A program made the translations under genes and the position numbers. DNA of 64,000 bases, taken from Polytrichum commune (lineage: Eukaryota > Streptophyta > Polytrichopsida > Polytrichales > Polytrichaceae). Shown one piece after another: positions 1 to 11,496 of the stretch. The notes under the pieces are model-generated. The model was not told the DNA's origin. It ran no database searches and saw only the letters and a list, made by a program, of their open reading frames with translations. Location of the stretch: the NCBI GenBank assembly GCA_950295325.1, contig OX485803.1, positions 28,150,001 through 28,214,000 of the forward strand, in the 5' to 3' direction. The stretch's first letter is position 1; each line of letters starts with the position of its first letter.

Positions 1-1482
1 TCTATAGAATAAATCAGGTTCAATTTAGCTTACAAAAAAACAAACTAGGGCTATTCAATGTTTCTATGTGTTTTCACCCTCCCCCATGGTAACTGCCATG
101 AACCTTTGCTTAGTTGCAATCTTGTTATTTTACATGGTTTTCTACTCTACAAAATGCAAAGATAACCTCCCTCAATAGTGCTCTCCCAAAATGGCTCATG
201 AATTGGTCATGCCACTGTATTGAATGTGAGTGCTTTGCAAAGCTTAGCCTCAGGGATATTGTATGCCTCATTTGGGCATTGACTGATGGATCTCCCATGT
301 TTTGTCCCTCGCTAGATTTCTTGAAATTAACTTATAGAATGTACATGTTGCCATCTTAATCTTCTTGATGTAAGAATTTTGAATAACAACGTTACAACCA
401 TGACCCACTCTCATCTTACTATAGTAGCCTTGGAGGCCAAGTCCCTAGATGATTTTTTTAAAATTTTAATTCCTAATTTGGGGGCTTGGAACTTTATTTG
501 TACGTTGTCTTCTAGCAAGGAGAAAATAAAAGTACACTCATATGTGATATAAATAATAAAAACACAAGATATGTATACTGTATCCATGGCACTCAAGTTG
601 TGTATTTGAACCTAAATGTTTAGTATCAATAAGGCTATCAATTGATTTGTAAAGAGCACTTGAAGAATAAGTAAATCTTATATAGGTTCATTAATGACAC
701 GAACGTTAATGACATGATACTAGTTAAAAATGCAAGTGTGTAACCTAATACACGTTTTTGTGCATGGAGAAGTCAAGGTTTGGTCTCTTAAATGCTCAAG
801 GGTGAACCCTTAAACGTCACCAAGACATCGACAAGCCTTTACAAACCATGGAAAATGAAATTTGTTGCTTGTTAATTCCATTCTTAAGTCACATTTAGAA
901 AGGTTACCCTTATCGAAATAGCTTATCCTTGTAGTGAGGTTCTCCGATTGAAGAAACATGTTAACAATAGATATAGACACAGTAAAGTGCAATGTAAAAT
1001 ATAACATATAATCCTTGTAACGTTTAGTATTTTAAACCACCATTTCTACATATGTGTGTGTGTTTATTTTTGTAAATTCTCTTTTATATATATATAAAAT
1101 GGACCCCGTACTTCTTCAAAGTAGGCTCAACATAGGTTAGTTTGAACACACTTGACGCCTTGTCAAGAGGATAAATTTAGATTTTGACAACCTTATTGTA
1201 CAATTCTTATGTGTTTTGCAAAATTTTCTTTTGTGTGAACAACATTTGAGCATTGAATGTCATTGAAGTCATCTCTCTTTCAAGAAAACTTGGAGTTTTT
1301 TTGTTAAGGGTATCCCCCTAGAGAACCATTAGTTCTTGTAGTTTTGAAACTACAAGATTAATTTTGTTATTAGCTATGCATGCCACCCATGCTTTTAGAC
1401 AGTGTAAGTTGGGACTCATTGCAAGCCAATTAGAATCTAACAATAAGAATCTAGAATAAAAAGGATACCCCTGATAGTTCTA

Positions 1483-2130
1483 CGGTAATCTCCCGCTTAA
1501 GTATGCACTTTGAACCGGAGTTGTTGACGCGCACTTAGTTGGTAGATGCATACTTTACTAATATCGCTTTCTAGACCCTCTGATTCGATGAATTGCAACA
1601 GGAAACGGATGAAACTTGAGGCAACCTGCTTGACCGAAGCCCAACGATGTGAAATCATTGCAAAGTTGAGCAAGCCGAATGCGCCGAGCAAGCGGGCGCT
1701 AAGGCGGGAGTGTGAAGTTAGTGAAGGTGCTATATGGAAAGTTATGGAAACGATTCGAATTGAAGAAGAACCACCTATTGATGACGAAATCCAACCTACA
1801 TAGACATTTGTTGAATCCAAAAGTGCTACCGACTTCAAAGGCTTTGAAGCTCTACTGTCCTTGATATTGACGACCAATTACTCTGCTCCGATGTTCAAAC
1901 AGAAGCTGGGTAGATGTATGATGGACCGTGACGGTCATTTGAGACGTTTCAACGAAACGTTAACAAATTGACAATGAATGTCCAGCATAAAAAATTCATG
2001 CATTCACGGCAAACGACTCTACATGACATGTTCAAACAATAAAGTATGAACCCTAATTTTTGTCAAAAATTGTGCGCACTTAACTAGGATGCGTACTTAA
2101 ACGGGTGTGTACTTAAGCAGGGGATCACTG
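1483..2130 (+). mobile_element. Deleted pogo/Tigger-like (Tc1/mariner) transposon
   Basis: The ends are imperfect inverted repeats: the left end runs CGGTAATCTCCCGCTTAAGT and the right end, reverse-complemented, runs CAGTGATCCCCTGCTTAAGT. Both abut a TA dinucleotide (1481-1482 and 2131-2132), the target duplication of the Tc1/mariner superfamily. Further CGCACTTA-type motifs lie just inside each end (near 1530 and near 2075-2095), as sub-terminal transposase sites often do. The 648-bp interior holds only the DNA-binding N-terminus of a transposase and no DDE domain, so the copy is non-autonomous. Family assignment rests on the ends, the TA site and the helix-turn-helix ORF together. Confidence 0.8.
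1546..1803 (+). pseudogene. Truncated pogo/Tigger transposase, N-terminal HTH only
   Basis: An open frame of 85 codons. Residues about 28-68 (LTEAQRCEIIAKL ... SKRALRRECEVSEGAIWKV) have the layout of the CENP-B/Psq-type helix-turn-helix that opens pogo and Tigger transposases: an LT-x5-I-I start, basic spacer, then a second helix ending in a GAIWKV-type recognition segment. A lysine/arginine-rich stretch precedes it. The frame ends at a TAG at 1801 with no second HTH or DDE catalytic region after it, so this is a fragment that at most could bind the element ends. The first ATG (1546) was taken; the internal ATG before NCNRKRMKLE is an equally good start. Confidence 0.7.
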
Positions 2131-2848
2131 TAAAACCCTAGCATTGAATTATTTAATGTGAGCCACTATACTTGTCTAGTCAGGTTGGAATAACGTGGGT
2201 CCAAGACTCAAGTCTTCCCTTAACCTTCCTTGAGACTTTTGACAAACACCTCAAATAGAATAAAGTAGTCACTTTACATTTTGATTTAATAAATTACCCA
2301 TTTGTTTTTATAGAAATAACTATTTTTCTACTAAAAATTTAGATAGTTTAGAAATGATATTACCCATGTTAATTTTCATTATGAAAATTAGCGTGGGCCC
2401 TAGAAAATTAATAAAAAGCTCAATAATAGGACTATTTAGTGCACCTATCATAACAATGTGACATTTTGACATTATAGTCTTTGGCCACAATTTTATGTTT
2501 GTTGTTTATTTGATCTTTTGGCACTCACAAGTTTGTATCATTGGCTATGGTCTTTACATACAATGTTGGCTAAACCCATATTATGAAATATTATGCTCAT
2601 TAGAGTTATCCTCTAACTAATCATGTGTTTGGGATGGAGTTCAATCGGGAGTTATCCATCCTACCATAGTTTGACAAGTAACTGTTAATTATACCTATTC
2701 ATGATCGATCAAATAAATGGGCGATTGACCCTTTAAAATCCAATGTGAGACAAGGGCATGGACCATGGTGGGCTGCCCGGTTCCCATATTTAGACTCGTG
2801 CTAGGTGGCCACGATTTATGAGTGATGTCATTGGTTGATGTTATCATT

Positions 2849-2862
2849 GGGGGGGGGGGGGG
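2849..2862 (+). repeat. Poly-G tract (14 G)
   Basis: A run of 14 G residues in AT-rich flanks, followed by CGGCAAGGCC. Comparable runs occur at 31853-31865 (13), 33305-33315 (11) and 33748-33759 (12). Such tracts can form G-quadruplex or triplex structures and are also error-prone in sequencing. Confidence 0.9.
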
Positions 2863-2899
2863 CGGCAAGGCCTAAATATGGGCGTTTCAATGAAATTTA

Positions 2900-3262
2900 G
2901 CATTTATAATTGCAAATCAACGTTCCCACATGACCAGACTATGACCCAATGGCTTTTCAACGTTCCTAATGACAATTCAACGTTTGCACATAATTTCAAA
3001 CGTTTCCAATGATTTTTTAGGGTTTCCACATGGCAAACTCAACGTTCCCGGTGACATCTCTACATTCCCACATGACGTAGCCTACAAAATAAAGTTTCCA
3101 AAGATTCAAAAATGTTCCCGATGACAAAATTGGCGTTCCCATTCACATATGAACATTCTCACATGATGTACCATAATAAATAAAGTTCCCTACACTTAAA
3201 ACGGGTTCCCGATGATAGAATCAATGATCCCTTTCCCGTATCAACGTTTCCACATGCTTTAG
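2900..3262 (+). repeat. Degenerate short-period repeat (GTTCCCACATGA core)
   Basis: About a dozen diverged copies of a unit of the form (C)AACGTTCCCACATGAC follow one another every 15-30 bases. They alternate between a 'cacatga' and an 'atgaca' ending, for example near 2921, 2959, 2979, 3000, 3048, 3068, 3115, 3134, 3155, 3208 and 3243. No open frame spans it. It looks like an old, decayed minisatellite. Confidence 0.6.
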
Positions 3263-3358
3263 CTTATAAACAAAGATCATTGTGCTTTAAAAATTTACAA
3301 TGGGGGCAATTACGACATAACATTAAATAGTAAGTCCGGATTTACCTTTTTAAAAGAG

Positions 3359-3386
3359 CATCAAACCAGCGTGTGCCGGTTTGATG
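3359..3386. repeat. Short perfect-arm hairpin
   Basis: CATCAAACC (3359-3367) pairs with GGTTTGATG (3378-3386) across a 10-base loop GCGTGTGCC-like spacer. No gene lies beside it for which it could serve as a terminator. Confidence 0.6.
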
Positions 3387-3626
3387 TTTTTTCAAGAGCA
3401 AAGATAACACTAAGTTTGAGGTTTACTTAGGTTATTTTTTGACTATTTGGGTAGTTACTTTTAATGTTTGAAATTAATTTTATCCGTTTCTAGGACAAAA
3501 CTAATGCTAAGTGGTGGTAAAAGTTGTAGTCTAGGCTAAATTACAATTTAAATAGCTATAAAACAATGGAAAAGTTGGTGAGGTAAAAAAGGTAGTTGTA
3601 CTTTTTAGAAAAATCTCCCAAAACCT

Positions 3627-3782
3627 GCATTGGAAACCTCTTTGATACCTTTTCAAAGCTTCTATATTTGATTAATTATCTATTCATTCACCTTTGCTTT
3701 GCAAACGTTTTTCTTCTTGTTGAGGTAAAATTGTGGGTACTGAAAGGATATCCTCCTAGCATTGATACTTAATGTTATAAAT
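3627..3782 (+). repeat. 155-bp dispersed repeat, copy 1
   Basis: Begins GCATTGGAAACCTCTTTGAT and ends near ATTGATACTTAATGTTATAA. It matches 6102-6254 at roughly 85 percent by eye and in the same orientation, 2.5 kb away. It could be the terminal direct repeats of a short retroelement or two independent insertions. No TG...CA ends or primer-binding site were found, so I keep it as an unassigned repeat. Confidence 0.65.
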
Positions 3783-4465
3783 TCGGATACCAAGAATGAG
3801 TGTCTCATGGTTAGAAAAACTAAAGTAGATAATTTTATGTAGGTGGGTATGCTTAGATTTGTATTGTAAAGCATATTTCATATTATACCTATATTTAATA
3901 ATAAAATATATGTATGGGCACATGACACTTACACCAAGGTAGTAGGATGCAAAACTTAAAATAATTCACCTCTGATGTGCACTTTAATAATCAAATTGCC
4001 ATTGACGTATGGCCCAAACAAGTTCTATAACCTTTCTATAAGTCTTATGACATATCTACTAATTTCATAAAAGATTTATATGTTATTGATATATTATTGA
4101 TCGCTTGTGTATTATTGGTCTCTTCATGTATTCATTTATAAAATGTCACAATTAAAATATTCTCATTATACCAATACGTATGTCCATTTACACCAATAAA
4201 TATGATGCAGTTTGTTGATTTGGGATACATTTTCACTTGCAATTTTTGTTGCATATGTAGTATTATGTATTTTTCTTTCGCTCTTAAGTCTATAGATATG
4301 AGTATATCCTCATCAAATAGTGATGAAAGTTTTTTTTTGAGTCTAGTACACAATCATCTTTCAGTCCATCTAGTAGAGACGAAGGCATGATTCATGAATA
4401 GGATCAAAAGACATACATGTTTTTGCAACTCGCATTCGCAGCAACTTGTAACTCATCCGAGTTCT

Positions 4466-5700
4466 TCAATGCAAATGAATTCGAGGCATGAGATCATCAT
4501 TCTGTGAATCTTGCGGAATTTGTTTGGGATCAATTAACATTACAACATATGGGGTATTTTGTGACTGGTGACTACATGATGTCATATTTGGCCATGCCTC
4601 AATCTTTGGGTCATATAGCACTGAAGCATTTTGCAAATGTACCGTATACGACATATGAGAACGATGTGTGTCTTCATAGGATCGGAAACGACTAGGAACA
4701 TGTCTGGTGAACGCCCAATCATATGTGGCAATCACATTTTTCCATGAGTCATATTCTTCAGTCATATTTTGAACGTGGTCATTTTTTTCCTTTTTTTGGG
4801 CAACCCTTGAAAATGTAGGCTGCCCTAGACATGCCGCTTATGTTTTTGCCCCATTAATCATTATTGAGTACTTTTTGTTCTACGGTATGAATGAAAATGA
4901 ATTGGGTGATGAAAATTAGGAATGGCCCATGTTTATTTTTTGATTAATTAATTGATTGATTTTTTATTCAATATAGGAGAGAAATTGAGGAGGAGTACTT
5001 AAAGTAGTTCTTGCCAGGAAACTAAATCAACAGGTGCGGTCACAACACAACCAATTTGAAAGGGGCAGTGAGGTTTTTCGTATGCATGATACAAATTTTT
5101 AGGGTTCCCGGATCATGTATCTAAATATTAACCTTGGACTGATGCATGTGATTGTCCTAGAAATTTTGAACAAGGATTCCCGTGTAACTTTGGTAGGTCG
5201 TCTTTGTTTATTATGTACTGATGTAGAAGTTTACAAATACATGAGCGAGCAATGCGAGGAGAGGATGGAATTAATGTGCAAGTTATATGGCCAAAACAAT
5301 ACTACACTGCATATGCACGTGTCAAATAATTGCCCACGGAAGTTTCATGTATACAATTGTCTTTCTCGGCTGGGGAGTCAATCACCGTCAGAGTCGCAAT
5401 ACTCTAAGTCATCTACCGATGCGTCGTCATGTCCCTCTAGACGTTCTAATGCTTTAGCAACCACTTCCGGCCCCACTTCCACTGCATCGCCCAAGATGGG
5501 TGTCTTCGGTACGAGATCGTCATATAAGCCCGTCGCTTGCATTCTGGAAAAATCTAAAGTCATGCCCAATGATATACATTGTACTTCATCCGTTCTCTGC
5601 TGTTTGGAGAATACCCGAACGCCTCTTGGTTCCTTGCGCAGTACAACTTGTCATCCACATTTGGCCATGTCGGGTGTATCCACATCCCATTTGTCATAAT
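4466..5700 (-). pseudogene. Decayed coding traces, family not recognised
   Basis: On the minus strand three interrupted open stretches have protein-like composition: near 5570-5690 (IHPTWPNVDDKLYCARNQE-type), 5378-5569 (acidic, ending LERLEGHDDASVDDLEYCDS) and 4466-4765 (tyrosine/serine-rich). They are in different frames and separated by stops. I recognise no family. They lie between the two 155-bp repeats, so an old mobile-element interior is one possibility. A plus-strand frame at 5115-5699 overlaps but has no recognisable domain. Confidence 0.2.
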
Positions 5701-5859
5701 TTATTTCACATAACTTTTATGTTCCTTCTTTTACGTTTGGACATTTATGTGGGCTTATTCTAATCCTAAAAGCTACTTAAGTTGGCGGTCTATTTATTTT
5801 GTGAAGTGATCGTTAAATCCAATATCCCTCAAGAACCGGTTTCACGTGGCATTTGAAGT

Positions 5860-6100
5860 GTGAAAGGGTCCAGCTAGGGCTCTCAGCCTTGTGTGTGAAG
5901 TGGCCCCCAGCCAGCTCCCTGCTCCGTGGGCCCGAGCTTGTAGGCGAGCCCTGTCCCCCCCCTCTTTACCTCCCTACCCTGGAGGCAACCCGGGGTAGTT
6001 GCCTGGCCCATTAAGGGCCGTCGATGGGCCTGGGGCGCATCCATGGCCCACATTGAGTATGCGCTTGGGGCCATGGAGCACCCCAATGACATGGGACCCC
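5860..6100. other. GC-rich block without a gene
   Basis: A sharp GC-rich island (runs such as CCCCCCC near 5955 and GGCCC words) in AT-rich flanks. The frames across it are low-complexity and I do not support any as a gene. The composition resembles the terminal regions of the foldback element seen at 26.1 and 49.5 kb, but there is no sequence match. Confidence 0.35.
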
Positions 6101-6101
6101 C

Positions 6102-6254
6102 GCATTGGAAACCTCTTTGATACCTTTTTGAAACTTTTATATTTGATTAATAATCCATTCATTCACCCTTGCATTGCAAGCTTTTCCCTTCTAATTGAGG
6201 TAAATTTGTGGGTACTTAAAGGGTACCCTCCTAGCATTGCTATTTAATGTTATG
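6102..6254 (+). repeat. 155-bp dispersed repeat, copy 2
   Basis: Partner of 3627-3782. It starts with the same GCATTGGAAACCTCTTTGAT and shares the internal GAGGTAAA(A/T)TTGTGGGTACT block and the CCTCCTAGCATTG block. It directly follows a GC-rich stretch (about 5860-6100) that has no counterpart next to copy 1. Confidence 0.65.
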
Positions 6255-7261
6255 ATTGAGCAAGCCTTTGTGTGTTGTGTGGCAATGATGAATACGAGAT
6301 AAATAAAATTCTTAATTGAAACTTATAAAAGATAAATAAAATAAATAAACAATTTGATGTATGCATGAATTGGATTAAATGTCATTCTAATTAAGGAAGA
6401 ATTACTAACCCCAAATGGATGAAGATACTTTGGAAGACTATATGACCAATATGAAAGACAATTGTCCAAGCTCTTGAACTTCATGACTGACATAGTGGAT
6501 GGAATTAAAGTGACAGGAGTCCACTCATGTAGGACGGAACCACACACGACTGAGAATGCACCAATGAATTCCAAGAGTGTGAATTAAGCTTAATGAAGGA
6601 GCAAAAAATATCGATTATCATTAAAAGCCTTAATCCAATGTAACACTAATCCTTATAAACACTAGCTCAATCTTCCTTGAGACCTACAACCTTGGTTGCT
6701 TCATTGGGTTGGTTTGGAGTGATAGCAAAAGTTTAACTGCAACAAGACACCCGTTTTTTGGATTATTAGACACCCAACAAACGAGTTGTTTCAAGACTTG
6801 ATAGATGATGGGTGGGATATCAAAATCACAACTGGTCCTGACATTATGAGATGTAAAGTTGACTTGAAGATAGTTGGCTTCACATTGGTACACCACATTC
6901 CAGTTTAATAGAAAACGCATGATATCTCAAGATCTTTGGGAGGCTAGAAGCCATTGTTTTTTAGAAGATCATGTGTGAACTGGAGGAGATAAAGTACTTA
7001 AAGTGGGCCAACACGGTAACTTTCAAATTTACGACAATAAAATCTCATGTGCACTGGTCTGGATGGTACTTCCCATGGAGAAGGTAATATTATCATTCTT
7101 TATTTGCTCTTATATTTCAAAGTGAACTTCTGTGGGTCACATACATTTATAATTCTGGACAAAGTTTGTTTCACCTATCACATGAGTCCCACATTACTAG
7201 AAATATGCAGTGTCGACTTTTGTCAATATGTATCAAGAAATTCTGATTTCTGATCAATCAA

Positions 7262-8587
7262 TCATATTACATTATTTTGTCTTGCAGTTATATTTGATTC
7301 ATATTGGTTTTGGCAAATACATCTTCCAATATCAAAGTTTTCTCCTTTGGGAAATCCCAGATTAATAGAACAACAGAGAAAGCAAGGAGGGTTTCTGAGG
7401 TCATTGGGGAGCAACCTGCAAGAGTTTGTTGCATTGTTTTTGATTAATAACTCTTCGTCATCAAATGCAATTGGCATCAACTTCCTCCTCAAAAAATGGA
7501 AATTCTAACTTGATCATTACCATGGGCACCTTCACTGGATGTTGCTGCATCTAGTGCGATGTCATGTTCATCTCCAACACTTGTTCTTGGATCCACCTGC
7601 TTCCAACTCATCACATTGAGCTCGCCATTCTGCTGCATGCTCACAAGTACTTGATTCAAGTGACCTCTCACGCTGAGCTTCAATTTGGGCTTCCAGTGGA
7701 TTATTTTGTTGATCATCTACAGTATCCTAGATTTTTTGCTCTCAAAACCTATACTAGCTGATTTGCTACCAATGCACTTAGGTTTGTAGAATGGGATTTT
7801 TTTGGTTTTTCCTCCATTGTGTTGGGTGTGTCAGAGTATGTAGATTTTGCTGCTTTGTGTGAACACTCCATGCCTTGGCATGACCACATTAACAGACTAT
7901 CATATTGGGCCACAAACCGGGGTGTGCTATATGAGCACATGCTGTCCAAACTAGACACTGATTTTGAATGTAAAAATTGGCTTGAACAATTCAAAGTTTG
8001 TGTGATACTATCACATTTATATGATAATGTTTTGAGATAAGTAGATAGCAAGAGTGATGTTGTACATACCACGTAAGGGTGAGATGTTGTTCACCAATAA
8101 AAACCTGATAAATTTTTGACCCCAGTTCTCAGTTTTTGTCTTGTAGGTATCGATCTCTTCATCTGAGACTTAGGCCAGTGAGATATGGGCGTAGGTTCTC
8201 AAACTGCCATATTTCAAATTTTCTCTTCTGTGAGATCCATTATCAATAAACATTCTCTCTGCTGCAACCAGATCCTTCCACACTCTATCAGACCTTCCCT
8301 CTAAAGTGCTTGGCTTGAACAACTTGTCAACGTGTGCACCACCAAATGAAGGTTGTTTGGGACTGAGTTGGTCTTTCCAGAGAGTTGATGATCCTTTAGA
8401 ATTTCGAACTCCCCTCATGTGCACCTGTTGCAGACAATACCCTTTGCATTTTATCTATGGCCAACTTTTGATCCCTTTCATCCCAAATCGTCCACCAAAA
8501 TTGTTTACTGCAACTCCCATGGTACACCAAAAATTTAATGCACAGTGACATTCGAATTGGTGTCATGTTGATTAGAGTGGTCTTCAT
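7262..8587 (-). pseudogene. Fragmented unidentified coding region
   Basis: Several minus-strand open stretches look coding but do not join: 8170-8424 (contains SSTLWKDQLSPKQPSFGGAH and a WKDLVAAERMF segment), 8396-8587, 7489-7716 and 7262-7492. A plus-strand frame at 7819-8040 lies opposite. No domain is recognised. The pieces may be exons of a decayed host or transposon gene. I could not place convincing GT-AG junctions joining them. Confidence 0.2.
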
Positions 8588-8629
8588 GACTTTTCATGTA
8601 ACACCAAATGTCATCTGACATCCTCTCTA

Positions 8630-8854
8630 CACTAAATATTGTATTTAGTGTCATCAATTCTATTGTCTAGCTCACCACTAATTATAAAAATATTTCATTA
8701 TATAATTAATAGGATGCAGAATATAACAAACTAAAAGTAGATGAACTGATATTAAGTTGGGATCAGATACCTTGTAAACTTATTCATAAGAAGTGTCATT
8801 AGAAAAGTTACCAGTAATATAAAATACAATATGGCCCTAAATACTTGATTAGTG
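8630..8854. mobile_element. MITE with CACTAAAT ends and TA target site
   Basis: Starts CACTAAATATTGTATTTAGT, itself a near-palindrome, and ends TGATTAGTG. TA flanks both ends (8628-8629 and 8855-8856). The start matches the element at 49957-50258 and the end of the one at 25321-25629. Terminal similarity between its own two ends is short (CACTAA), so the right border is less certain. Confidence 0.55.
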
Positions 8855-9279
8855 TAGTGTGGGCTACTTTAGATGATGAACAGTGTAGGCTACTCTAGAT
8901 GATCTATGTGGGTCAATGATGAATAGTTTGGGCCACTCTAAATCAGAAGCTTAGTGTCGTTGCGCATGTGAGCCCAAAACAGTGCCCACATGTGTTGTTA
9001 ACCCTTAAAAAGTTTGTGAGGACTTGATTTTTAAATTAGGATTGCTATTCAAAAAACTAAAAAGAGTGCAAGCCTCGAGCTTGGATTGTACTTGAGTTAA
9101 CGATGAATTATCATGCTCGTATGTTGTGAGAGGATTGTTGATAAGTTAAATTAAATTAAAAAGATTTACGGGTAGGAACTTAGTGTTAGAGGGTTGAATT
9201 GATTATTAAGGGGTTAGGCTTTAGGCACGGGAGTAGGACCGGCAGCTGGGTTTTATTGACCACATTAGGATTGGGTAGT

Positions 9280-10260
9280 GATTGGTTTGGGGTGGGCACA
9301 CTAGTGACCCTAAAGAATTCCTGAGTTTAGGATTACGCAACGGTTGCTGCTGTGTCTCTCGGCTCTCTCTCTCTATTCTCTCTCTCTCTCTCAGGTGGGA
9401 CGGCGGGAAGGCTGTAGAGGCCAGGCGAAGCCTCTGCCGGAATGCAGTTCGGGGAAGAGGCCGCTAAGGATTCAGGCTGCAAGGAAGATGCTTGGCTGCG
9501 AATGCAGCTAGGTAGCTCAGTGAGCCAGGAGGTAGAAGGGCTAGATTCCGAGTGGGCACTTGGCAATTCCCAAGTCTAGAGGTAAGGGCAAGGGAAGAGG
9601 AATCCCTGGTAACTGAGGGTGTAAGGGGGAAGCTCCCTCCGGCATTACAGATCTACTGAGAGGGTCGCGGAGGCATCAACAGGCGGCATTCTGGGATTTC
9701 CCTTGGTCAGGGAGAGAAGAAATCTGAGGCCCGAGGTCGGAGGAATTCAATTCGCCGTCACCCAATGTGACTCATTTCGGGTAGGATAAGAGGCTAGTTG
9801 GGTGCAGGAATTCGGTATGAGCTGGGCAATCTGGAGGTTTTAGTGGCAAGCGGGGGACGGCGATCAAATTGAGCAACATCCGAAGAGGGAAGCTCGGCTG
9901 TGCAGCTAAGTTTTGATGGAGGGGTTGAGTCTGGGCTAAGGAGCTCGGGCAACAATGCTGCCGGATTGCTAGAGCCTTGGGAAATCACACTCACGCCGAA
10001 TGCGGGCGATCCAGGTTCTGGGCTGGAGTGCCTACGTCAAGGAGCCCAACTTCAAGAGTCCTGGCAGTGGAAGAACGAGGGAAGGAGTGGGCAATCAAGA
10101 AGGTGATGGTCGGGACTGGCCAAAGACGACCCACCAGGGGGACTGGGAGGCAGCTGGGCGTTGCGGCAGGGGAGTAGGAACTGCAGAGTAAACCATTAAG
10201 TGTCCACAGCCGAGACTCACCAATATGAGGTTGGCCAACCGACTGCTGGTATTGGGAAGG
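9280..10260. other. GC-rich island with pyrimidine tract, no supported gene
   Basis: A kilobase of clearly higher GC than its flanks, opening with a (CT)n tract at about 9358-9393 of the kind common in plant 5' leaders. Several short frames on both strands cross it (for example the ATG at 9441, about 46 codons). None has a recognisable domain or a convincing splice partner. It lies immediately outside the left inverted repeat of the large element and could be a host promoter/first-exon region or part of that element's terminus. Confidence 0.3.
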
Positions 10261-10270
10261 GGAAAGTTAG

Positions 10271-10295
10271 TATGCGAGCGGAGAGCGGAGAGCGG
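10271..10295 (+). repeat. Left inverted repeat of the large element
   Basis: Begins TATGCGAGCGGAGAGCGGAG and continues with one more AGCGG. It matches the reverse complement of 25278-25302 with one difference (A versus T at position 12). A weaker partial echo (ACCGTGGAA words about 150 bases inside this end, and CCGTGGAA about 140 bases inside the other) hints that the original repeat was longer and has diverged. Confidence 0.65.
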
Positions 10296-11496
10296 CGATT
10301 TGGAGAGCGGAGAACTCCATTTGAGACATGAATTAAGAGGGGAAATGCACCTATAACCGTGAGATTATGGGTTTAGGGTAGAGCTATTTTAAGAAAATTT
10401 TATGAGTTAGGGTCTCTATTACCGTGGAAATAGAACAACATTTCCCCATTTGAAACGTTTACATATTTTTGAAACATATATATATTATAATAAAATACAA
10501 AATTAGGGCTTACATCACTATTACGTCATAAATACAATTACCAAACTTGTGTACTATAGTACATATCACTGTAAATCAAATAAAAATTACTATATGAAGG
10601 AAACACGAAGGAGGTATGTGAAAAGAATTCCCCACATATAGTCCACTCTATTAATGTTACACCTATAAATGTTAACCCTTTCTAATTGTTAACTTTATTC
10701 TACTCCCCACATATTGCACACTTTTAAATTTGACTCTATATATGTTAACGAATGAAATGCAACCATAACTACTCTTTGGAAAGACTACGTTTGGCTACGT
10801 TTAGTTCTAGTGACGGAAGTGTAAGAATGGAGGCACATGAGAACTTCCATTAGAAGGTACATGGAAACACGTTCATGTGGGTGTCCAAGTATGTGGGTTT
10901 GTTGGTGCAAATTGAGAAATATTTGCAAGTTGTGCATGCCCATGATTCATACTTCACCCATGATTTCTAAACTTCATATTGAATAAAGTTTTGATTGGGT
11001 TTGCAATTTTATGAATGGTATTCTCTTACAAGGACTCTTAAAAAATGCTTATATTTATAAATGTTAAGATTTGTATATTGGTCGATAAAACAATTTTATA
11101 ATTGGTAACTGTTAACACCTTAATAAATGTTAACTATGATCGTTTCCCGAGGGTTAACATTTGAGGGTGAACATTATAGAAAGTGTTGTGTGGTGTGCAA
11201 CTTAAGTATTATTGAGTATTTATGATTTAGTGAAACAAAGAGGAGGTGTGTGAGGCACCAACTTTATATTTGAATGGGTGGATGCTACATTAGCGGTTAA
11301 GATTGTGAGAGGCATACCGTTTAGGGATACTTGAACTATACTTAAGGGCTAATCCACAAACTAAAAATATTTACAATAATAATTGAAAAATGCAATGCGG
11401 GTTGACATTATGGGAATGAAATAAAGAAGAGCAAGTATGAGACTTGCGCCGGAAATCTAAAAGCCAAAAATAATACAACCCAATACAAAATGGAGT

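Noticed and set aside
5883-6162. Minus-strand frames over the GC-rich block
   Set aside because: Low-complexity frames opened by GC content; no domain.
3627-6254. LTR retrotransposon bounded by the 155-bp repeats
   Set aside because: No TG...CA ends, primer-binding site or polyprotein domain between them.
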